Positions 25,801 to 38,053 of a DNA stretch of 64,000 nt are shown here, in pieces. The notes beneath the pieces are model-generated. The model was given only the letters and a program-made list of their open reading frames with translations. It was not told the origin of the DNA and did not search any database. Within the stretch, counting starts at the first letter, position 1; every line of letters starts with the position of its first letter. The stretch is from Quillaja saponaria. Taxonomy: Eukaryota > Streptophyta > Magnoliopsida > Fabales > Quillajaceae. The position numbers and the translations under genes are program-made. The stretch spans positions 30,688,350 to 30,752,349 of the forward strand of contig CM055608.1 of NCBI GenBank assembly GCA_029379385.1, given 5' to 3'.

Positions 25801-27310
25801 CCTCGTCACAGCACAGGCCATACATGGCATTTTTGTCTTTTCGTTATCTTTGGCTGGAATCACAGAAAAGCAGTGTGTAAATGTCTGGAATGCCTGAACT
25901 CACCTAAATGTATAGTCAATATGTCTGTCATGCTTATCGGAGTCTGTTGAGAAAGTTTAAATTTTTATTTTTTAAATAATTTAAAAAATAATTTTATGTA
26001 AGAGCATTTATGAGTGTATCTAGCTTGATATGATGTGCGATTAGTTATTTTTTCCCATATAAGGGAAGGCAGTTTGGGTTTAATATTATTTTCAACCATT
26101 TTTTATTGCGATGCGAGGCCAATAAGAGGTTTCTCCGTTTTTATAAAGACAAGAGAGTCCTTCAAATATTTTTATTTGACATTAGTTTACAAAAAAAAAT
26201 ATTTGCATTGTTTCAAAATCTTTAAAATTCAATTAGTTGATACGAAAATCTCTATAATAAGAATATGATATTTTGTAGTAATAAAATGTACTAAAAATTA
26301 CTTCTTCTTTTTTAACTTATTAAAAAGGTATTGTATAAACTTATGCCAAATGCTTCTTAATTACACAATTTAAAAACAAATAAAATCAATGAGAGAAAAT
26401 ATTTAAGATTAGAATCCAACATAATTTGGATAAGTAAGTGCAAACTTATGGCAAACGTTGATTTTATTTTATTTTATTATAAATTTTGTTTTATTGAACT
26501 AATGGAGAAGATGACAGTTTTAATGATATTTTTTGTTATTCTAATATTTTTAGATTGGGTATATTATAATTTATTTTTATCACGTTTAAAACGTTATTAA
26601 AATAAAAATAAAAAGTAATAAATTAAAAAAATCAAATCATTGAAGTTTAGTTAGTACCGGTTAATCAAAGAACACTATTTTTTTTTTTTCTAAACTTGTC
26701 GTTATTACTGTTTTTATAGTTATTCATTATATAACAAATTCTTATTATAATTACACCTTATCATTTTTCATCCAAACTACTCCAACAAATACTAGTTCGA
26801 GATCATGAAAATACTTGACATCACTTTAAAAAAGAAGAAGTTATGATCACCTTGCTCTTGTAGGTCTTATATTCTAATTTCTTCATAAATCATGTTTCTT
26901 AATCTATTTCAGTGTCGCAGAACCTAAATAAACCTTAGAAACAAAACAATATATAAATTAAAAGTAAAAAAAGGCCACATGCGTCAATTCCGGTCCACAG
27001 GGTCAATTCGGGTATTTCGTTGACAAAATTGTTCAAAGCCCATCGGGGTGGAGTCGCGAGTCGGAGAATTGCAAAGCATACAACTTAAAGAGAGGCCCTT
27101 TCTTTCAATTCCGACTTCTGAAAAACAAAGAGCACGAAAGTCACTTCCATGGCTTGTCATACTCAACCCTTCTGATAAGTCAGCCTAAGACCCTTCAAAA
27201 ACCCTTTCATATCCCTTGATTCTGTAGTGAAGTTTCAATACAAAAAACCAATTTTAATTTAATCTTTATAATCATTTCCACTGATTCTGAAATTCTCATA
27301 AATATTAACA
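22885..27310. other. Intergenic region between NDT1 and the DUF789 gene (divergent promoters)
   Basis: The two genes are transcribed away from each other, so both promoters lie here. About 22885-23320 is GC-richer and carries two overlapping ORFs (22976-23284 plus, 23020-23307 minus) that probably reflect the NDT1 leader, not genes. 23340-24450 is AT-rich with a MITE-like element; there is an (AT)n run near 23388-23406. 24450-27100 has no recognisable gene. About 27180-27310 is the DUF789 leader. Confidence 0.65.
23848..24342. mobile_element. MITE-like element with terminal inverted repeats
   Basis: Left end AGTGTTTGGTTAGAGATTTT and right end AATTCTTACCAAACAAT form imperfect inverted repeats (GTTTGGTTAGA versus GTTTGGTAAGA) about 490 bp apart around AT-rich, non-coding sequence. 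The target duplication is not certain. Confidence 0.45.
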
Positions 27311-30300
27311 ATGCCCAACTCGGGAGCATTGACTCGGAATCATGGCTCCAATAGAATCAACAACTCGCCGGTGGTTCGGAGAAACCAGCCGCAGTTTCTA
27401 CCGCACCACCAGCTACAGAGAGAGCAGCAGAGACCGCTCAAGTCCAAAAGCCCTGAGACGGATTCTAGGACCGACTCAGACGAGTCGACATTGTCGACGC
27501 TTAGCTCGGTTAGCTCAAGTTCACCACCGAAAACAGCTGATTTTACTAACTTGGATCGCCTGATTACTGCAGTGACTCCGTTTGTTCGGGCTCAAATGTT
27601 GTCTGAGGTAGTGTCTATTTTGTCGGTCAACTTTATTGTCTTAGAATTATGACAGGTGTTTTTTTATTTATATTTTCAAAACAAAAAGACCGGGACTTTA
27701 ATCCCAAATCCATTTGAAGCAACCTTCTGAAGGTTTTGGATCATTGATTTTCTCCCCCTATTTATAAAACCGTTTTCCTTTAAGTGATACGTTTAATGTT
27801 GCTTGTGTTCATGAAAACTGAGAATTTAGCTCAATTGACCAAAGTTTTTTTTTTTTTTTTTTGGGAGACGTTTACTTCATCAATTTCAGGAGGGAGCTAC
27901 ATACGTTGGTTTGTTACATGAATACTTCATACTCAGTTTGAATATGATTAGCCAGTGAATGGATACCTTTCAATTCTGTGCTCCAAATAGTTTTACTCTT
28001 TTTTTCTCAGTTTAAAAGGAATTAAATTCGTAGAGGTTCATGTTCAGTTGAGTTAGAGATATAGTTTGTTAATAGTTATAGATACCTTCCAAAGCAATAG
28101 GATTTAGGCAATTCTCTTGTTCTTTTTCAGCTGCTTTCAGAGACTACATGAAGATGATGGGTGCTGTTTTTAGTTATTGGCTTTAATTGGTCGTTTCTAT
28201 AAGCCACAGTTGCTTTCAGAAGTTATATAAAAGGAAAATATAAGTAAGCTCTGTCTGCCTACGCTAATTTTCTTAAATTGACCACGATACTTAATTTGGT
28301 CTCCATTTGGTGGAAGTCTTGTTCACATAAATTCACAGTTGACAAATATTCCTACAGGACTCACATTTTGTGTATCTATAATTACTTACTTGCTTTCTCA
28401 CATTGGTTTCACTGTGTATGTTGTTAACTAGTGGTGGCTTTCTGAATTCACAGCCAAAAATGAAGGGGAAGACAAGTGGAGCTGATGGGCATCCTTATTT
28501 CTGTCTGGGAGATCTATGGGACTCTTTCAGGGAGTGGAGTGTGTATGGCGTGGGAAGCCCAGTATTATTAAGGGGCGGTGACTCAGTTAAGCAGTATTTT
28601 GCACCATCCTTATCAGGCATTCAGTTATACATAGACCCACATAGGCCAAGGTATGCTGTTCATGTCCTCTCTCCCTTTCTTGATGTTAATTGGCCTCTAA
28701 TTACTGATTTATGAGTAAATTTGTGTCTATAACAAGTGTTCATGAATTACCTGCTCCAACATTCCACCTTTCTGCTTTCTAGATAGCAGAATAACCCATG
28801 ATCGTGCTACTAGCTTTATGTCATTTATTATTTACTAACAAAAATCAAACACGTAAGTTTTGGCTGTTTTTTGCTGTCACTGAACTGTAAAAGTGTCTAA
28901 TCATGATGTGCTAAAGGAACACTATTTTTTATTCTATTGTGATCTCATTCTTAAGCATGGTTGATCCTTCCAGAATCTGTGATTTTATGGCCTGGATATC
29001 TTTTCTGTGTCTGTTGATTCTAAGTTATATTCTTTCTTCATCTTGGTTGTAAGAAATATTCTAATATGAAAGCTTGGGTTCCTTAGGGACAGATAGTTAA
29101 AATTAATCTGGTTATGTGGACAGATATGTCAAAATCAAAATGTCAGAATAACAGAATAGAAACACAGCCAAAGGGGAGGATCTTCTGGTTTGAAGCAGCC
29201 GTAAAGAACGATATAAGAAAATCAGGAATAATCGTCTGTTACATGTACCCTAAAGAACTTCTTTTAGATGACTAAGACCTTTTTTCCCCTGTTGTGAAAG
29301 GCTAACACACCTTTGGCACCCTTTTCTAATTAATACTTGTGTACAAAAAATAGAAGAAGATATCTTTCTAAAAGAAAAGGAACTTTATCCAAAACCCTAA
29401 TCAAATGAGAAACCCTAACCTATTAATCAAGTCTAATAAGTGGTCCTATATCACTTGACAAATGAGAAAAAGTGTAAAATATCACATGAGAAAAAACTGC
29501 TACACTCATTCTGATAAAGTAAAATGATTAGAAACTTGATTATTTAATAGGATTCACCTGTATTAATCATCTTTAGTTGGATATTTTTTGGGCTAGCAAA
29601 TGCATCATTGTCTTTCTTTATTGGCCATCCTCCAGTTTTTCTTGTTCTTTGTCAATGAGGATAATGGTGTGTCTGATAAATGATGTGTCATCATCTACTA
29701 ACTAAAATGAAAGAATAGGGTTCTAGATGTCAAGGTGAGCCTTTACATTTCTTCTGGGTAGACGATCTCATGACAGCCTGATTTCTTTCTGTGTACCAAT
29801 TACCTAATCAAGGAATTGAGGGCGGAAACATATTTATGTAGCAACCACTCTGTGTTAGTTTTTTGGGTAAAAAAGCATGTCTTTTATGTTAATCAAATAG
29901 GCTTTTCTGTCTTGACCAATTTTAAAGTATCAACAATGGGCTTTAGTTTGCTTTCTTTTATTTTAATTTTTCTCAAAGTTTGTGTGGCCAAAGTGCTTGT
30001 TACTGCAGTCTAGTTTTGGTATGAGATAATCCAATATGACGTTTTTCTTCAGTATACTACCTATAGTGGGCCTTTCTTCTGATATTTTCCCGATCAAATA
30101 ATCAAGCATTCAAGGGTGCATTTTCTTTCAGGTACTCTGTTGGCATAAGAGCAAGTTTGTTTTGAGAGAGGTTGTAGCCTTACATGTTCTTTAGTGACAC
30201 GAGTAGGAACATTTCAATTACTTATTTGACATTTATGTTTCTACATCTTGCTTGGACGTTTTGAATTTAATAAAAAGTGAAAAGGAAGTCTTAGTAATTT

Positions 30301-31938
30301 TTGGATACACTCTTTCCCCTATTTCAAAATTTTGTTGCTCCAACCCTGTATGCTATTATGCACTCTGAATCATTGGAGATTGAATCTCTCCTTACCTGGG
30401 TTGTTGTTAGAAGGGAAGGAAAACAAATAGTCTTGCTGTGTAGCCTATAGGTCCAGTGGGCACCACTTGGAAATTGAATTACAAATTTATTCTAGATGTG
30501 GCATTGCATGCCTGCCATTTCATCCACTTACGGAACCTTTAGTTCTCAGCATAGAAGGCAGAGGCTGAATTGATTATTGACATCAACTGTGTTGTATGGC
30601 TGGAACTTATAAGTATCTTACCAATATTGCTTTCCTTTGACCATTAGTTTATTATGTATACAAGTAAAGCATATATTTATGGATAATGTGGGAAGGATGG
30701 TTGAGTGAAAGCAGATGCTTGGATTCAGTGAACAGGGAACTCTTTATTGCCACTGTTTATTAGCTTTGGGTCTAAGGGTATTCTAAACTACCATTCACAT
30801 GTATACTAGATTATTATACTACTAAGGCACTGATTTTAGGGAAGCAAAATTGTACTGTACCATTGTTGTTCCATTGCTGTTAAGACATTGACCCAAACTT
30901 TTATCTTGGACACTACCAGGAGGACTAATGGGGACAGTGATGATGGGTCTTCAAGGGAGACATGTAGCGCTGGCAGCAGTGACAGTGAAGCAGAAAATCG
31001 AGCCAAAGGTGCTGTTGATAGAGCGTGGAATCAGCACAGCCTGGTGAATTTTAACTCACAGAGAATGAGCAGACTTACAATGGGAGATGGACCTGGAATG
31101 AGTTCGTCTGGTGATGAAAGAGGAGTTGGTGACTCATCTGGGCTGCTTGTATTTCAATATTTTGAACATGAACAGCCGCGTGTTCGCCTTCCTCTATATG
31201 ACAAGGCAAGTTTGTTCTAATAGATATTTACATATTGGATTTTGTAATAGGTCTATTATTTGCTCTGACTTGGGCTTGGATGATTGCAATATCTTTTTCT
31301 CCTCAGGTTTCAGAACTTGCTGCTCACTTTCCAGAGCTCAGAATGTACAGGAGCTGTGATCTAATGCCTGTGAGTTGGGTTTCTGTGGCTTGGTAAGATA
31401 TTTTCAGATACGGTGTCAAAATTGTGTTTTCTTATTGTTGTGTTTTGTCCTTCTGATGAATCCAACTTGTATCCAGGTATCCAATATACAGAATACCTAT
31501 GGGTCCAACACTAGAAAATTTGGAAGTATCTTTTCTAACCTTCCATTCCCTGTCGACGCACTGTAGAAGTATGTCTTTCTCTCTCTTTTACTTATACAGA
31601 CAATCATACATATATTGGAACACTGACACATTCACAATCAACCACAATGATCCCCTTGTTATGACTGCTCATTTCATATTCTGTGTCCGACAGGCAAAAT
31701 TCAACCACAGTTTCATGCGTCTACTGGCAGAAAGGGCTATGGTGTTGATTTATCTCCAAAGATTTCTCTGCCTGTTTTTGCCCTTGCTTTCTGTAAGTTG
31801 AGAGGTTCAATTTTGACTCCCGATGGAGAGTCTGAGTGGCAGCAAGCAAATTCTCTATTCCAGGCTGCTGCCAACTGGCTCCGGCATTTGCAGGTTAATC
31901 TTCCTGATTTCCAGTTCTTTCTTTCCCGCTGGAGATGA
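27311..31938 (+). CDS. DUF789 family protein
   Basis: Plant DUF789 protein of unknown biochemical function. Six exons: 27311-27607, 28454-28650, 30920-31205, 31307-31392, 31477-31568 and 31694-31938. They join without frame breaks to 400 residues. The N-terminal 99 residues are Ser/Pro/Gln-rich and probably disordered. The domain starts near [18 protein letters not shown] (exon 2, about 115-130) and carries [59 protein letters not shown] and FLTFHSL. It ends with [15 protein letters not shown]. Exon 2 must start at 28454, not at the nearer CTAG acceptor, to keep phase. The intron after exon 3 begins GC instead of GT. The stop follows the conserved DFQFF by six codons, a normal family end. Intron 2 is over 2.2 kb and holds nothing I recognise. 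Confidence 0.93.
31206..31306 (+). other. GC-AG intron in DUF789 gene
   Basis: Exon 3 ends GACAAG at 31205 and the intron opens GCAAGT, the usual form of GC donors, ending CCTCAG. Joining gives LPLYDK then [11 protein letters not shown] in frame, as in the family. No GT at a usable position preserves the frame. Confidence 0.85.
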
Positions 31939-34900
31939 AGGGAGCATGAGTATAAATATCATTCCATATATATGTGCAGCTGAGATGTTCATGTCCTTGT
32001 TGGAATGATGTATGTTGAAAGACAAAGTGCCTTGCTAAAAACCTTCTTACCGACCAGCTTGAACCAGTCCTTCTTGACCTTATAACTATAGTAGTACTTT
32101 ATTTATACAAGCTGCAGCAGTATCTAGAGGGATAGAGAAAAAAGAGAGAATTTGGTTTTGGCATAAAGATTTGTTAGGAATAGGAAGTTGTTGTTACCAT
32201 ATTCATTCAAGTCTGCAGGTCCATGAGTAGGAATCAGGAATCTGTATTCTTCTTGTTGGGCAGGGCATGAAATAGCAAAATTAGAAGACCTCACTTTTTG
32301 TTATGTTTGGGGCAGCTCAAACTTCGTTGCTCCTGGTAGAATGATAAATCATTGACCATTATCTTGTCTGTTCAGTGGTTTATTCCTCTATAGTTAAGCC
32401 ATGATGATGAAAGTTCAAAAAAGGTTCTGTAATCTTTTTTATCATCAAATAGAGACCCATACCTATAGTTTCTGGCTCATTATTTTCTATTTCCCTTTTA
32501 ATAAGTGAATTTTAATTCTCATATTCAATGAAACAATTGTTGATATAGCGGTGTGCTCTTACAATTGGCTTCTTTAGCGTGTTTGGAACGCTTTAAAAAA
32601 TATAGAATTCAATTTATTTTTCATTTGAAATAATAAAATGGTGTAGATTTAAATGAAATTAATTTGAAATTCATATTTTATTCAATTATGAATTTCACAT
32701 TATATAGTTTGAATTTTATTTTGTATAATTCATTCGAGATAAGTTATTATTTTGCCCACCTCAAATAATACTTTTATCTTTAATATTATGCGTGTTTTTC
32801 ATTTAGATAAATAGATAAAAAGCTACCATCACTTCATTTCAAATAGTCATTTAATCAATTACAAGTTTTTCTTCCTAACTTGTCTTTTATTCATTGAATA
32901 ATAATTATTTTTCTTGTCTTTATACTTTTAATTAATTAATGCTAGTTTTAATTACAAATTTTGAGGGTAGTATTGGAAAAATATTTAAACTAAATGAATT
33001 CTTCATTTATTTCAAGTAAGAGAATGAGACTAAATTTCATAGATGTAGTTTATATTTCAAATAAAAGAATTCAATATAAGTGAATTGGATTGTAGAATTC
33101 ATTTAAAATAAAATAAATTTTATTTTTTATCATGTTCCAAACATAGTACTAGTGCTGTCTGCAAAAGCAGCCGCAAAAGTTTTTACTGGAGAAACTATAC
33201 CTACAGACCTTGCGTGTTTAGTTTTATACTCTTAAGAATTTGCATTGACTGTTTTGACATTACTATTGTAGAAGGTTTTAGCATTGGTGTGTGGTTACTG
33301 CATATAATATTTTTCAAAATAAAATATCTAGACAAAAATATTATTGAATTCCTTTCCATTATCATTTGTAAGACTACATTTTAAAGGAAAATAAAATTAT
33401 TAAAGACTTTTAAAAGTTGAATACAACATTTGTTAATATGATATATGATTTTTTTTTTTTTCATTTATTATAATACTTGACTTTTTTATGCAATTAATTA
33501 ATTGTACTTGAGTTTTGGAATTTAAAATATTTTAAAAGTAGAAAATTATTTACTACACAGCATTGAAATCATGGTCAACTACTACAATTAATAATAAAAA
33601 ATTTCTATATTTATTATCTTAACAAATGTCTTATAAGCGCCTGTTAGAAAAATCATATTTAATATTAATCAAAACAAATATTTAATGTTAAAAATTTATT
33701 TATTGTATCTTGTAAATTAATTTACAAAATCCAATTAACTTATCAATTTAATTACAAAAATTTATCACTAGGCTCGCTAGAATTTGTCATCAAAGTTATT
33801 CAAAGATCATGATCGTCCATTGAGTGGAAAGCATTAAAGCAAGAGTCAACCTTCTGAATTTCCATCAAATTCTCCACCCTTATTGAGCTGTCATACGTGG
33901 TTGACGACAGACAGACACTTGAGCATTTTGATTTTGTTAACCCTAGATCGGATTCGGTGACTCTTGTTACGGTTTTGATTAGCCAAGTATTCCATCCTCG
34001 AAGCGGCTTCAACCTTGTCCGGGAACACCTTATCCCCAAAATTTGCAAAAACCAACTCGCACTCGCAAATCTTGTTCTTTTGACTCTAAGGTACCCTTTA
34101 ACTAACGCTCCTTAATTTTCGTCCTTGTTGTCAATATGTGGCTGTGTTGGAAACAATTTGGTTTTGTTGATGATATTCATTTACCAGCCTCTGTTTACAT
34201 TTGTTCTGTTTCTGGGTACTGTAATATCCATGTATGCTGCAAAAATTTAATATTTTTCTTCAAAGAAATTTAATTTTTAGAGTAAATGAATAGATGGAAA
34301 TTTTCTCTGCAGGATTGAGAATTAGACGAGTTTCGGTGTGTATAAGTGTTGGTGGGATAACTGAAAACTAACGCTGACTGAAGGTAATGTAGCATTAGTT
34401 GAGCTAATGGGCAGTTGTTTAAAGATCATTTTCCAAGTATAAGATCAATTTTAGTAGCATTAGGATAGGAGGGTAATACTTTATACTGGATAAGCATGAT
34501 CCTATCAGGGTTTGTTTCAAAATCAGTCCTTGTTCTGTTGGGAACCTCCCATTGTATTTCTTCATTTTTACAGCATTCAGGGGTTTGTTTGGTTAATACA
34601 TATGACAACAACGCTCTAAGAGCATAATCGATTTTTAAGAACATCATCTCTCATTAGAACCTTGGAATAATGGATGCTTACCAATGAAGTTCTCCTTTGT
34701 TTTGGGATTTGTTGATTTGTCATAACCTTTTGTACCTGAAGCTGCTTCTACTCATTAATTGGTGTTATTTTTTAGTATGTCCTTCACTGTCTTTGTGTTT
34801 GTTTCTTGTAGTTATAGAAATTTTTAGGTCTTGTGCTGAGACCTACATCAATTAGTAAGCAGTTTGGACTTTGGAGCTTACAAGGTGATGAAATGTTGCA

Positions 34901-35551
34901 TTTTCTAATTCTTTTTTTAAGATTCCTTTTCTACTATTTGTTAATTATGGAACTCAAGACACTTTCTACTCAAAATTGTAAGTTTAAGAGTTTCGGGAAA
35001 TATGAAGTTTCTTTTCATTTAATGTTCAGAAGGTTACTTAAAAATTTGCTGAAAAGTTACTTGAACTTTCTATGAATTACCTACTCCCAGAAAATAGTTC
35101 AGACATTAATGTGGAGAAAAAGTAATCCAACCTCATTGGAGCTGAATGTAGTAACTCTGCATGGTGAGAAATATTTTGTTTCATTTTTTGGTACTTAAAC
35201 CGTCTAAAAGTTTATGAGAACTTGTTTTAGGAAACTCCTTAGGTAGTTTAGGTTTCCTCCTCTTGTTAGCTTTTTATAAGCAATAAGTGGCTTGATTTAA
35301 ACTTTATACTCTGATTCACTCACTTTCTGATATTCAACCCTATTTCAACTCCATGATGAGAAATTATTAACTGATTGATTTGGTTGGGCATTTCCCATTG
35401 ACTAAAAATTTAATTAGTCAATTATTTGTGGCAAGACCCTTGTTTAATGAAGAATGAGTCAATGCAAGTAACGCATGCTTCTTGGAAAATGTGGTTTTGC
35501 AGTATTGGATGATTTGACTGATACCTTCTTTCACATTGTAGAAGTGTCGGT
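31939..35551. other. Intergenic region between DUF789 and SANT-like gene
   Basis: Begins with the DUF789 3' region. A MITE-like element lies at 32579-33144. About 33300-33720 is AT-rich and shares AACAAATGTCTTATAA and neighbouring blocks with 63340-63620. About 33880-34100 is GC-richer and ends in CTAAGGTACC, so it may be a 5' untranslated exon of the next gene. A second untranslated exon may precede the acceptor at 35540. Neither is proven. Confidence 0.6.
32579..33144. mobile_element. MITE-like element, long terminal inverted repeats
   Basis: Left end GTGTTTGGAACGCTTTAAAA and right end ATCATGTTCCAAACAT are inverted repeats. The similarity continues inward for about 35 or more bases (TAGAATTCAATTTATTTTTC against the complement of the right arm). 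About 566 bp, AT-rich and non-coding. The exact target-site duplication is unclear. Confidence 0.65.
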
Positions 35552-38053
35552 ATGCGAGCACAAAATAGTAACGAGCGCCTGAGAACAATTTGGACACCTG
35601 AGATGGATCATTACTTTATTGACCTTATGTTAGAGCACGTTGGCAAAGGAATTAGATTTGATGATCATTTATTCAGCAAAAGAGCATGGAAAGATATGAG
35701 CTCATCATTCAATGAGAAGTTTAAATTTAAGTATGATAAAGATGTTCTAAAAAATCGGCACAAAACACTGAGGAATCTGTACAGGGCAGTAAAGAACCTT
35801 CTTGTCCAAACGGGTTTTAGCTGGGATGAAAAGCGAAATATGGTGATTGCTGATAACGATGTTTGGGAAGAGTATATCAAGGTGCAATACCTAATCTTTT
35901 GAACCTTATAAAATGTTTCTAAATTTTATTCTTATTGGATTATATACACAGGTACATCCTGACGCACGTTCTTACCGAATAAAAAGCATCCCATATTTTA
36001 GTGATTTGTGTATGATTTATGGACACCCAACAACTGAAGAAAAAGGTATCTTTTATATCTAGATGCATTGCTAAGTTCAAAAACTACGATATGCAGTATT
36101 TGATATTTAAAAAAATCTAAATTCTCTTTTTACCTGTTGCTTTTGGGTACTGAGGTGCTAATTTGCCAGAGATGTCATCTAATCCAGGTGAGGATGGAGC
36201 AATCGTGGCCATACATCCAAACAATGTTGGTGAGGGGTCTTATGAGGCTCTTCATGCTAAAATGGTTGATGAAGGTTATGTAGTATCTACACCAGAAAAA
36301 GTTGTCACTGATTTTCAGCATACTTTGCCAGGAACTACCTCGGGTATTCGTACCCGGACTAATTGGCAGCCACCAATGGACCGTTACTTTATTGATCTTA
36401 TGATGGATCATGTGCAGCAAGGGAACCGGGTTGATGGTGTATTCAGCAAACAAGCATGGATGGAGATGAGTGAATCATTCAATGCAAAATTTGGTTTTGA
36501 CTATAGTGTTGAAATTCTGAAAAATCGATATAAAACTCTCAGAAGGCAATGTAACGTAATTAAATGTCTTCTTGACGCGGATGGGTTTTACTGGGATGAA
36601 ACACGCCAGATGGTTACTGCTTATGATTATGTATGGCAAGCTTATATCAAGGTATGCATCTATATGCCCAGCCCAGCACCACCACCCCCCCCCCCCCCCC
36701 CCCAAAAAAAAAAAAAAAGAAAGAAAGAAAGAAGGAAGCATTTTCTTAAGTACTTTCAGTGAGATTCGGAAGTCTTACTGTTCTAGTTGTTTTGCTCTGT
36801 TTACTCTTTTTCTTTTCCCCTCCTTTAGGATTCCTTATCCTCCCTCTTCTTCCTTTTTCTCTTCTCTTCCTGAATGAAATTTTGTTGTTGAAATGGCAAA
36901 GTTATAAGATAGAGAGAAGGTAAGCGAATATCTAAGTTTTTGGTTCTTGAAGCTGCACGGCGCTAAAACACATTCTATCTATCAAGAAAAAAGGGTCAAA
37001 AATCAATTTGGTTGCAGTTTCTCATAGGACTGAAATAGTGATTGTATTGTCTATGCTTATAGAACCAATTGTATGGTTCTCATCAACATTCATTATTAAC
37101 ATTATGAGTTCCTTTAGCTGAAACAACTTGAACTAAGTCCGTCTTTAGAAGACAGGTTGATTTTCGACTAAGCAATCTATGTAGGACAGGACTTCTATTC
37201 TCAGTGCTTGATAGTCATCTCTTTGGCTCTTTATCTTGAAAAAACTGCATGTTGATCAATTATTCTATTTGTCATGCTCCGTGTGATTATTTTAAGGACG
37301 AGTTTGAGCATTCATAAGTAAGGGAAACAGCGAAAACCATTTGACAGTGAGTTTGAGCATTCATATGTAATGGAGAATAGTGAAAACAATGTCACAGCCT
37401 TTAAGTGTTGAAAGGCCAGTAAGATAACTAGTAATTTTGGCAATAGTTTATTGTCTTTTCAGAGTTTAAAAAGCCTTGGATTTATCACATGCAGGTTCAT
37501 ACAGAATCACGGCAGTTCATGACCCGACCTGTGCCATATTACAAGGATTTATGTAGTCATATGTGATCTAAGCGGTGATGAAAAAGAATCCTCTATGGGT
37601 CAAGATTTAGAGCATGAAAATGAAGTTGATCTTAAGGTCCTTAAAGAATATAAAACTTGTCAGTCTCCAGCTACATCTCTTTCTGCTGGAGGCCAAGTTG
37701 GTGATGCCCTTGAGTTAACACAAAGCATTCAGAAGCTCAAACGTCAATTAGAAAACTATTTTGATTCTGCTCATTCCAAGAGATCAAGAAACAAAGACGC
37801 AGGAATGGAAAGTGTTCTTCATGAGATGGCAATAGTAGTTTCTTCACTATCAGAGAGGAAGAAAGATGATGAGAACACAGTATCAATAGAGACTGTAATA
37901 GAAGCTGTACAAGCATTACCAGACATGGATGAAGATCTTGTATTGGATGCCTGCGATTTCCTGGAGGATGACAATAAAGCAAAAACATTTCTGGCATTGG
38001 ATGTTAAGTTGCGGAAGAAATGGTTGAGGAGGAAACTTCGTGCTGAGGTGTAG
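35552..38053 (+). CDS. Myb/SANT-like DNA-binding domain protein (two domains, apparent frameshift in last exon)
   Basis: Plant protein with repeated Myb_DNA-bind_3 type domains, related to Arabidopsis At2g24960; likely a nuclear DNA- or protein-binding factor. Exons: 35552-35881, 35952-36045, 36155-36651 and 37495-38053. Domain 1 (about residues 8-108) has RTIWTPEMDHYFIDLMLEHV, FSKRAWKDM, KNRHKTLRN and FSWDE. Domain 2 (in exon 3) repeats it with WQPPMDRYFIDLMMDHV, FSKQAWMEM, KNRYKTLRR and FYWDE. Each is followed by a VHPDARSYR-type linker. In exon 4 the frame reads YYKDLCSHM then TGA at 37564-37566. The conserved C-terminus (LPDMDEDLVLDACDFLEDD to RKKWLRRKLR) continues in the +1 frame to 38053. 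Intact length would be about 492 residues; as written it stops at about 330. Start at 35552 follows an acceptor, so the leader is probably spliced. Confidence 0.85.
36685..36735. repeat. Abutting poly-C and poly-A run in SANT-gene intron 3
   Basis: Nineteen C (36685-36703) directly followed by fifteen A (36704-36718), then GAAA units. It lies just after the exon 3 donor. The tract is hard to sequence, so its length is doubtful. Confidence 0.9.
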
